Source: Ruminococcus sp.
GTDB lineage: Bacteria > Bacillota > Clostridia > Oscillospirales > Ruminococcaceae
DNA: 64,000 bases
NCBI GenBank assembly: GCA_017525915.1
Contig: JAFXSC010000016.1
Location: forward strand, 48,089 to 112,088
Reading direction: 5' to 3'
The translations under genes were made by a program, and so were the position numbers. Below the pieces are notes generated by a model. That model searched no databases, was not told where the DNA came from, and saw only the letters and a list, made by a program, of their open reading frames with translations. Of this stretch, positions 25,007 through 31,987 are shown in pieces (position 1 is the first letter of the stretch; each line of letters starts with the position of its first letter).

Positions 25007-26407
25007 ATGATCTTTTCAAGGCTATTCTTTATATACCTCTTTCTGCCTGCCTGTCTGCTGACTTACGCAGCTGCAAGGGGAACTAAACATAAAAATACGG
25101 TGTTGATTATTTTCTCACTGATATTCTACGCATGGGGTGAGCCGGCTTTTGTCCTGCTCATGCTTCTAAGTGCCTTCGTCAACTATGCCTGCGGTCTGCT
25201 TATCGAGAAATACCGCGGCGGAAAAGGCGATAGCGCTGCGACTGCGTTTGCCGTCGTGTTCGACATCCTCATGCTCGGAGTATTCAAGTACAGCGGCTTT
25301 GTCGTTGAGAATATCAACGCCCTTTTTTCATGCTCGATACCCGTTCCGGACATCAGACTGCCTATCGGTATCAGCTTCTACACGTTCCAGACCCTCTCCT
25401 ACATAATCGACTGCCACTGGGAAAAGGTCGATACACAGAAGAGCTTCAAGAACTATCTGCTCTACCTCGCACTCTTCCCGCAGCTCGTCGCAGGTCCTAT
25501 CGTCCGTTACAGCACTATTGAAAAGGAAATAGAGAACCGCTCGGTATCTGTTTCCGACGTTGCCTACGGCTTCAACCGCATCGCGCTCGGTCTCGGCAAG
25601 AAGGTGCTCCTCGCAAACCAGCTCAGCATCATCGTTGACAATACCCTCGGCGGCATCGAGAATGCAACCGTGGTCGGTGCATGGTACGGCGCGATCGCCT
25701 ACGCTATGCAGATATACTTTGATTTTTCGGGATATTCCGACATTGCTATCGGTCTCGGAAGGCTCTTCGGCTTCCACTTTGACGAGAACTTCCGCCACCC
25801 CTTCGTCTGCAAGGACATCACTGAGTTCTGGCAGCGCTGGCACATCTCCCTCAGCACCTTCTTCCGCGACTATCTCCTCTATGTCCCGATATTCGGCAAG
25901 CGCCGCAAGTACGGCGGACTCTTCCTCGTATGGCTCTGCACCGGCATCTGGCACGGCGCAAGCTGGAACTTCGTCCTCTGGGGACTTTACTACGGTCTGT
26001 TCGTGTTCATAGAAATGCTCATCGGCAAGAAGCGCATGAAGAAGATACCCCTTGTGATAAGGCATATTTACAGCAAAGCCGTTATAATCGTCGGCTTCGG
26101 CATATTCTACTTCGAGAAGCTCTCAAATCTCGGAATATTCTTCCGGAAGATCGTCGGCTACGGCTCTACACAGCTCATCGGCCTTCAGGACAGGATATCC
26201 CTCACGAACAATATGTACCTGCTCATAACCGCTGTTATCTGCACATTCCCGCTCATTGAAGGCTTTAAGAAGCTCTCCGAGAAGAACTTTGCCGCAAAGA
26301 GCGCTGTTAATTCCGCGGCAGCCCTCTGCTCCGCTGCACTGCTGCTGCTTTCGAGCATCATGCTCGTTGACGCGACCACAAATCCGTTCCTTTATTTCAG
26401 ATTCTGA
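25007..26407 (+). CDS. MBOAT family O-acyltransferase (AlgI/DltB-like)
   Basis: This 466-residue polytopic protein has about ten membrane segments and the AlgI-type MBOAT core: LPIGISFYTFQTLSYIID, FPQLVAGPIVRY, YFDFSGYSDIAIGLGRLFGF, and the conserved His pair in FWQRWHISLSTFFRDY (H279) and CTGIWHGASWNFVLWG (H316). MBOAT proteins move an acyl group through the membrane onto an extracellular acceptor. The start at 25007 follows AAGGTGG; an upstream in-frame Met has no ribosome site. It is the first gene of an operon with a DltD/AlgJ-like protein, an FkbH-like protein and an acyl carrier protein, so its donor is probably carrier-bound. Confidence 0.9.
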   Translation: MIFSRLFFIYLFLPACLLTYAAARGTKHKNTVLIIFSLIFYAWGEPAFVLLMLLSAFVNYACGLLIEKYRGGKGDSAATAFAVVFDILMLGVFKYSGFVVENINALFSCSIPVPDIRLPIGISFYTFQTLSYIIDCHWEKVDTQKSFKNYLLYLALFPQLVAGPIVRYSTIEKEIENRSVSVSDVAYGFNRIALGLGKKVLLANQLSIIVDNTLGGIENATVVGAWYGAIAYAMQIYFDFSGYSDIAIGLGRLFGFHFDENFRHPFVCKDITEFWQRWHISLSTFFRDYLLYVPIFGKRRKYGGLFLVWLCTGIWHGASWNFVLWGLYYGLFVFIEMLIGKKRMKKIPLVIRHIYSKAVIIVGFGIFYFEKLSNLGIFFRKIVGYGSTQLIGLQDRISLTNNMYLLITAVICTFPLIEGFKKLSEKNFAAKSAVNSAAALCSAALLLLSSIMLVDATTNPFLYFRF

Positions 26408-26416
26408 GGTAAGATA

Positions 26417-28189
26417 ATGAGTAAGAAAAAGAATACCGGAAAGCCGGAAGGCAATAATAAGCGCGAAGCCTCTCAGGCAAAGGCTGCAACTGCGATACTT
26501 GAAAAGCCTGAGACCGATACAACTGACGAAAACAAGACCGAAGCCGCTCCTGCCGCAGCAGAAAACGCAACAGAGAAAAAGCACAGGCGTGTGTCCAACA
26601 CTATCGCTCTCGCCAACACACTTCTCGTCGGCGGAATGATAGCCTTCGGTTCGGTATATATGACCTGCCTGCGCCACGAAACGATCGCAGAGGACGAGAA
26701 CCGTTATCTCACGAAGTTCCCGACCTTCTCAATGAGCAGCTACCTCAAGGGTGACTATACAGAGGGCATCGCTGACTATTTCGACGATACCGTGCATAAC
26801 CGCGCAAAGATAAAGCAGTTCATCTCGGACAAGCTCCTCCCCCTGAAGGGCGAGCCTTACGGCGGAGATGACGAGGTAGAGCTTTACGGCATAGCCTTCG
26901 AGCATACTCCGCAGGAGATACCCGAATTAGAGCCTGTACCTCCTATCACAGACCCTCCCGCACAGCTCATCACTGAGGGCGATACCGAGGCTTCTTCCGG
27001 AAACGAGTCGACCTCCGGCAAGGTGACTACTACTATGGAGGATACCTCCGGTCAGACGACATCCGAAGAGGACACCTCCGAGGAACAGACCGAAAAACAT
27101 ACTGAAAAGCAGACTGAAAAAGAGACAGAAAAGCATACCGAGAAGGAAACTGAGAAGCAGACCGAAAAACAGACTGAGAAGGAAACCGAGAAGCCTACCG
27201 AGAAGCCCACGGAAAAGCCGACCCAGACCACTACTCAGAAGCCCTCGGAGCAGACCACACAGCAGCAGACCACTATCCCCGTAAAGACCGGCGATGACCC
27301 CAAGGCAGCTGACGGCGAGGTAACCAACAATATCCTCATCGTGAACAAGCGCGGCATCACCCTCTACGGCGGCGGCTGGGGCGGCGAAAAGACCTACGCT
27401 TCCTACGTCAATGAGTACCACAAGGCTCTGCCGAACGTGAATATCTGGTCGATGCCCCTTCCTACCTCATGCTCGTTCTATCTGCCCGACAAGTACAAGA
27501 ACCTCGTTCAGAGCGAAAAGGCAGACTTCGACACTATGGCTGCCTGCTATAACGGTGTAAATGCTGTTGATGCCTATACTGCGCTCAGCCAGCACGTTGA
27601 CGAGCCTATATACTCGCGCACAGACCACCACTGGGCACCTCTCGGTGCTTACTATGCGGCTCAGGAGTTCGCAAAGGACGCAGGCGTGCCCTTCGATGAC
27701 CTTTCAACCTACGAAAAGTGCGTGCTCCCCGGATATGTCGGCACTCTCTACGGCTTCACCAAGAGCTCGAAGCTCCTCAACAACCCCGAGGACTTCATCT
27801 ACTACAAGACAAAGAACAACGTGACCGTTACGCAGTACAACACTTACTTCGGCAATCCCTACAAGACCAGCCTTTACCTCAATCCGGCAGGCTGGGACAA
27901 GTCCTCCTACTACCTTGTTTTCGGCATGGACGACAATATCCGCCATATCAAGACCGAATGCAGGAACGGCAGGACGCTCATAATCTTCAAGGACAGCTAC
28001 GGAAATGCTCTCGTTCCCTTCCTCACAGGCTCGTTCGAGAACATTTACCTCTGTGATATACGCTATTTCAACCTCAATGCTGCCTCTTTCGCAAAGCAGG
28101 TCGGCGCAACTGACATACTTTTCTCGATGTGCTCATACTCGGCAGTCGGTGGAAACAAGACGCATATCCACAATAATCTCTATAAGTAA
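26417..28189 (+). CDS. DHHW-motif (AlgJ/AlgX/DltD-like) membrane-anchored protein
   Basis: This 590-residue protein has a cytoplasmic basic N-terminus (1-55), one membrane segment (about 58-80), and an ENRYLTKFPTFS entry region. A long charged linker built of Glu/Lys/Gln/Thr repeats (TEKQTEKETEKHTEKE type, about 222-275) follows. The extracellular SGNH-like domain has the signature YSRTDHHWAPLGAYYAAQEF and a C-terminal IIFKDSYGNALVPFLTGSFE. The DHHW/DHH motif and the SYG Ser are as in the AlgJ/AlgX acetyltransferase family, which completes acyl transfer outside the membrane. It begins 10 bases after the MBOAT stop. Acceptor unknown. Confidence 0.85.
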   Translation: MSKKKNTGKPEGNNKREASQAKAATAILEKPETDTTDENKTEAAPAAAENATEKKHRRVSNTIALANTLLVGGMIAFGSVYMTCLRHETIAEDENRYLTKFPTFSMSSYLKGDYTEGIADYFDDTVHNRAKIKQFISDKLLPLKGEPYGGDDEVELYGIAFEHTPQEIPELEPVPPITDPPAQLITEGDTEASSGNESTSGKVTTTMEDTSGQTTSEEDTSEEQTEKHTEKQTEKETEKHTEKETEKQTEKQTEKETEKPTEKPTEKPTQTTTQKPSEQTTQQQTTIPVKTGDDPKAADGEVTNNILIVNKRGITLYGGGWGGEKTYASYVNEYHKALPNVNIWSMPLPTSCSFYLPDKYKNLVQSEKADFDTMAACYNGVNAVDAYTALSQHVDEPIYSRTDHHWAPLGAYYAAQEFAKDAGVPFDDLSTYEKCVLPGYVGTLYGFTKSSKLLNNPEDFIYYKTKNNVTVTQYNTYFGNPYKTSLYLNPAGWDKSSYYLVFGMDDNIRHIKTECRNGRTLIIFKDSYGNALVPFLTGSFENIYLCDIRYFNLNAASFAKQVGATDILFSMCSYSAVGGNKTHIHNNLYK

Positions 28190-28201
28190 GGAGGCGGCGG
28201 T

Positions 28202-29998
28202 TTGAAGGAACTCGTATTTCCATTCGACAGCAGGGCTATACTCAGGAACAAGCGTGAGCTCAAAAAGGCTCTCCTCTCCGACGGTACTGCCCGGGTAAAG
28301 AAGAATGTCGCTGTTCTCGGCGGTTCTACGGCTGACCACGTTGTTTCGATGCTGAGGCTCTTCCTGTTGAATTCGGGCATTGAGCCGCATTTCTACAAGT
28401 CGGAATACAACAAGTTCTACGAGGACGCTGTATTCGGCTCTCCCGAGCTCGAAGCCTTCAAGCCGGATATCGTCTATATCCACACCACCTCGCGCAACCT
28501 CACCTTGATGCCGGAGAGTGCTTCTGTTACCGCTGAGGAGGCTGAACGTCTTCTTGACGAGCAGTTCGCATATTTCCGTCAGGTGTGGGAGGGCATCGAC
28601 CAGCGCTTCGGCTGCCCGATAATACAGAACAACTTCGAGCTTCCGCTTTACCGCAGGACAGGCAGCTTCGACTGCTGGAGCCCTTCCGGTCAGGCAGCCT
28701 TCATAAACCGCATGAACGTGCGCCTTGCCGACTATGCAAGAAGCAGGAGCAATTTCTACATCAACGATATCAACTACCTCTCCTCCGCGATAGGTCTTGA
28801 AAAATGGCACGATCCCGAGGCATGGTACCTTTATAAGTACGCCATGAGCACCGCTGTAATCCCCGACCTCGCACACAGTGCCGCTTCGATAATCAAGTCG
28901 ATATACGGCAGGAACCACAAGGTCATCGACCTCGACCTCGACAACACACTCTGGGGCGGCGTCATCGGTGACGACGGCAGGGACGGCATTGAGATAGGTC
29001 CGGAGACCGCGGTCGGACAGGCTTACAGCGAGTTCCAGAGCTTCATCAAGGGCTTTAAGGACTACGGCGTGCTGCTTGCGGTATGCTCCAAGAATGACGA
29101 GGAGAACGCACTTGCGGGGCTGGAGCACCCCTCCGGTATACTCCGCCCGGACGACTTCGTGTCCATAAAAGCCAACTGGGAGAGCAAGGACTCCAATATC
29201 CAGTCCTCTGCCGACGAGCTCGGTCTGCTTGCCGAAAGCTTCGTGTTCGTGGACGACAACCCTGCGGAATGTGCTATCATCGTGGCACAGCTCCCACAGG
29301 TTCAGACGGTATGCCTTACCTCGGTCGGAGATGCGATGTATGCACTCAGCCGCGGCGGATTCTTTGAGGTGACTTCCCTTTCAGGCGATGACCTCAGACG
29401 CACGGAGATGTATGCTGCAAACGCAAAGCGTGCCGCACAGCAGAAGAAGTTCGCAAACTACGGCGAATATCTCCTCAGCCTCGGAATGTACGCATCTATT
29501 ACGGATTTCGAGCCTGTCTACCGCCAGAGGATAACCCAGCTCACCAACAAGAGCAACCAATTCAACCTCACGACCAGGCGCTTCACCGAAAGCGAGATCG
29601 AGGAGGTAAGCGCAAGTCCCGACCACATAAGGCTCTGCGGACGACTAAGCGATAAATTCGGCGACAACGGCATCGTTTCCATCGTGATCGCACGCTGCGA
29701 GGGCGATACAGCGCACATTGAGCTCTGGCTCATGAGCTGCCGCGTACTGAAAAGAGACATGGAGCTCGCAATGCTCGACGAGCTTGTGAAGAAGTGTCAG
29801 GAACGCGGTATATCGCGCATTATCGGCTATTACTACAAAACACCCAAGAACTCAATGGTAGCCGGTCTCTATGAGAGCTTCGGCTTTGAGCCAGTTGAAA
29901 AGAAGGAAAGCGGTGACTCGGTATGGTCACTCAGCACCGCAGGCTACACAAACAAAAACAAGGTCATACAAAAGGATCAAAGGAGCTGCACAGCATGA
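28202..29998 (+). CDS. FkbH-like HAD-IIIC/GNAT acyl-loading protein
   Basis: This 598-residue protein has three parts: an N-terminal SGNH-like module (about 35-230, with VAVLGGSTADHVV), a HAD phosphatase domain with the FkbH motif DLDLDNTLWGGVIGDDG (D245, D247), and a GNAT-like C-terminal domain (about 430-590, with TNKSNQFNLTTRRFT and MSCRVLKRDMELAMLD). Known FkbH-type enzymes take 1,3-bisphosphoglycerate, remove phosphate and load the glyceryl unit on an acyl carrier protein. The carrier gene is directly downstream (ATGA overlap), which fits. The start is a TTG with a strong AAGGAGG site. Family is firm; the loaded acyl is an inference. Confidence 0.9.
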   Translation: MKELVFPFDSRAILRNKRELKKALLSDGTARVKKNVAVLGGSTADHVVSMLRLFLLNSGIEPHFYKSEYNKFYEDAVFGSPELEAFKPDIVYIHTTSRNLTLMPESASVTAEEAERLLDEQFAYFRQVWEGIDQRFGCPIIQNNFELPLYRRTGSFDCWSPSGQAAFINRMNVRLADYARSRSNFYINDINYLSSAIGLEKWHDPEAWYLYKYAMSTAVIPDLAHSAASIIKSIYGRNHKVIDLDLDNTLWGGVIGDDGRDGIEIGPETAVGQAYSEFQSFIKGFKDYGVLLAVCSKNDEENALAGLEHPSGILRPDDFVSIKANWESKDSNIQSSADELGLLAESFVFVDDNPAECAIIVAQLPQVQTVCLTSVGDAMYALSRGGFFEVTSLSGDDLRRTEMYAANAKRAAQQKKFANYGEYLLSLGMYASITDFEPVYRQRITQLTNKSNQFNLTTRRFTESEIEEVSASPDHIRLCGRLSDKFGDNGIVSIVIARCEGDTAHIELWLMSCRVLKRDMELAMLDELVKKCQERGISRIIGYYYKTPKNSMVAGLYESFGFEPVEKKESGDSVWSLSTAGYTNKNKVIQKDQRSCTA

Positions 29999-30237
29999 AT
30001 AAGGAAGATGTAATAAAAAGACTTAACGAGGTTTTCCGCGATGTTTTCGGCGACGACAGCATAAGCGTCAATGAGGAGACGACCTCTGCCGACATCGAGG
30101 ACTGGGACAGCATCGAGCACATCAACCTCATAGGCTCGGTAGAGAGCGAATTTGGTATGAGGTTCAAGATGCGCGAGGTCTCCGGCATGAAGAACGTCGG
30201 AGAAATGATAAGGATAATCTGTGAGCGCGGCTGCTGA
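29995..30237 (+). CDS. Acyl carrier protein (phosphopantetheine-binding)
   Basis: This 80-residue protein has the carrier fold: helix 1 to about residue 18, an acidic helix 2 with the motif DWDSIEHINLIGSVE, and S39 as the likely phosphopantetheine site (DSxxHxxL). Its start overlaps the FkbH stop (ATGA) and its end overlaps the phosphoesterase start by 17 bases, so it belongs to this operon and not to fatty acid synthesis. I infer that it carries an acyl unit from the FkbH-like protein to the MBOAT protein, as DltC does for D-alanine. Confidence 0.88.
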   Translation: MNKEDVIKRLNEVFRDVFGDDSISVNEETTSADIEDWDSIEHINLIGSVESEFGMRFKMREVSGMKNVGEMIRIICERGC

Positions 30238-31075
30238 GACAGATAAAAAAAGGCGCAGGTTCATTGCATTCTGCCTTGTCCTCTTGGTGACGGTAACGCT
30301 GTTCATCGCAGGCTATGAGCCGGAAACAGTCAGATACACGCTGACCTCCGGCAAGCTCAGGGGCGAGGTCAGGATAGTGTTCGTCTCCGACCTCCACAAC
30401 TGCATCTACGGCGGCACGGACCAGTCCGGACTTATGGCGGACATTGACAGAGAAGAACCGGACATAGTTATCTTCGGCGGCGACGTTATCGACGGCTGGA
30501 ACTACACCGCGAACGCCCTTACCGCTATGCGGAAGGCTGCGGAAAAGTACCCCTGCTTCTATACCCCCGGCAACCATGAGTTCATGCGGAACGATACCGA
30601 GAGATTTCTCGCTGACGCTGAGAAAACAGGCGTGAAGCTCATCATGGGCGGTTACGAACAGATAAGCATAAGGGGCAGCGAGCTGAGGATATACGGTGCG
30701 GTAGACGCTACCTATAAGGGGCAGCTCAAAGAATGTTTCTCCACCCTCGACGGCAGCTATTACAATATCCTCATCGCCCACAAGCCCGAACAGATAGACA
30801 AATACCTCGGAAGCGGAAGCGTCCGCTTCGACCTGATACTTTCCGGTCACGCACACGGCGGACAGTGGCGGCTGCCCGGTCTGCTCGGTCAGGGGCTCTA
30901 CGCACCGGATCAGGGTATCTTCCCGGAACGCACCTGCGGAAAATACACCTACGGGGACACGGTGCAGATAATCAGCAGAGGGCTCGCAAAGCCGCTCAGA
31001 ATGATATTCATACCGAGGATATTCAACCGTCCGGAGCTGACGGCTGTTGAACTGAAACCAGAAGTAAATGGTTAG
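30221..31075 (+). CDS. Metallophosphoesterase, membrane anchored
   Basis: This 284-residue protein has a membrane segment (about 14-32) and a calcineurin-like phosphoesterase domain with all metal motifs: FVSDLHN, IVIFGGDVID, PGNHEF and ILSGHAHGGQWRLP. The active site should face outside. The start is a GTG inside the end of the carrier-protein gene. It may remove a phosphate from a lipid or polymer in the same pathway, or be a general enzyme placed here by cotranscription; the substrate cannot be read from the sequence. A dispersed repeat begins at its stop codon. Confidence 0.85.
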   Translation: MSAAAETDKKRRRFIAFCLVLLVTVTLFIAGYEPETVRYTLTSGKLRGEVRIVFVSDLHNCIYGGTDQSGLMADIDREEPDIVIFGGDVIDGWNYTANALTAMRKAAEKYPCFYTPGNHEFMRNDTERFLADAEKTGVKLIMGGYEQISIRGSELRIYGAVDATYKGQLKECFSTLDGSYYNILIAHKPEQIDKYLGSGSVRFDLILSGHAHGGQWRLPGLLGQGLYAPDQGIFPERTCGKYTYGDTVQIISRGLAKPLRMIFIPRIFNRPELTAVELKPEVNG

Positions 31076-31100
31076 TTCTTAGTGCATAGCTTCGGGCGCA
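31070..31100 (+). repeat. Half-copy of the TTAGTGCATAG dispersed repeat
   Basis: The sequence GGTTAGTTCTTAGTGCATAG begins at the stop codon of the phosphoesterase gene. It matches one arm of the palindromic element at 19245 and the copy at 49402. Confidence 0.55.
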
Positions 31101-31136
31101 CCACTGCTTTCTCAGCTCTGCTGACAAAATTTACAC

Positions 31137-31165
31137 TTGCAATAGAATCAGAAAAATGCTATAAT
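31137..31165 (+). promoter_or_regulatory. Sigma-A promoter of the rlmB operon
   Basis: TTGCAA, 17 bp, TATAAT, 43 bases before the rlmB start codon. Confidence 0.75.
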
Positions 31166-31207
31166 GTAGGATAAAAGATAAAGGAGACGGAGGCTTGCCC
31201 TCCGGAA

Positions 31208-31987
31208 ATGAATATGGATAAGGACAAAAAGCTCAGGGAAGCTCCGGCAGATGTCATCTGCGGAAGAAATCCCGTTATGGAAGCACTCAAGTCGGGCGCT
31301 CAGCTCGATACTATATACATAGGCGGCAGCAGCGGCACTCTCGGCGTTATCCGCCGCCTTGCAAAGGAAAAGGGCATTGTCGTCAAGGACGCCGATGACA
31401 AAAAGCTCTCCCGGCTCTCGGGCGGAGCTTCGCATCAGGGAGTTGTCGCGGAGGGTGCCTGCGGAGAGTATGTCTCCGTTGAGGATATCCTTGAAGTCTC
31501 GCGCAGCAAGGGCACAAAGCCCTTCATCATAATCTGCGATGAGATAGAGGACCCCCACAACCTCGGCGCGATAATCCGTACCGCTGAGACAGCCGGTGCG
31601 GACGGCGTTATCATACCCAAACGCAGGAGCGCCTCGCTCAATGCTACGGTACACAAGACCTCGGCAGGCGCGGCAAGCTATGTTCCGGTCGCAAGGGTAT
31701 CTAACCTTGCTGCCTGCATAGACAAGCTCAAGGATAACGGCGTGTGGATATACGGCACCGACGCCTCCGGAAGCGAATACACAAAAACCGACTTCACGGG
31801 CGGCTGCGCCCTCGTTATCGGCTCTGAGGGCTTCGGCATCAGCAGCCTTATACAGAAAAAGTGCGACTTCATGATAAAGCTCCCGATGTGCGGCAGGATA
31901 AATTCCCTCAACGCCTCGGTGGCAGCCGGGATATTCATGTATGAAGTCCTCCGCCAGCGCTCTGCCGCGCAGGAGGGTCAGCCATGA
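31208..31987 (+). CDS. rlmB: 23S rRNA (guanosine 2251-2'-O)-methyltransferase
   Basis: This 259-residue SpoU/TrmH-family enzyme has an N-terminal substrate-binding domain (1-95) and a C-terminal knotted methyltransferase domain with the motifs DEIEDPHNLGAIIRTAE (motif 1), ALVIGSEGFGISSLI (motif 2) and LPMCGRINSLNASVAAGI (motif 3). It methylates 23S rRNA using S-adenosylmethionine. A second in-frame Met lies two codons downstream. Its stop overlaps the start of the next gene (ATGA), so the two are coupled. Confidence 0.9.
   Translation: MNMDKDKKLREAPADVICGRNPVMEALKSGAQLDTIYIGGSSGTLGVIRRLAKEKGIVVKDADDKKLSRLSGGASHQGVVAEGACGEYVSVEDILEVSRSKGTKPFIIICDEIEDPHNLGAIIRTAETAGADGVIIPKRRSASLNATVHKTSAGAASYVPVARVSNLAACIDKLKDNGVWIYGTDASGSEYTKTDFTGGCALVIGSEGFGISSLIQKKCDFMIKLPMCGRINSLNASVAAGIFMYEVLRQRSAAQEGQP

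Noticed and set aside
25328-26065. Long minus-strand frame opposite the MBOAT gene
   Set aside because: Antisense to a well-supported coding region; sequence is acidic and without recognisable domain.
28133-29128. 331-codon minus-strand frame opposite the DHHW and FkbH genes
   Set aside because: Spans the junction of two real genes on the other strand; no domain and no expected start signal.
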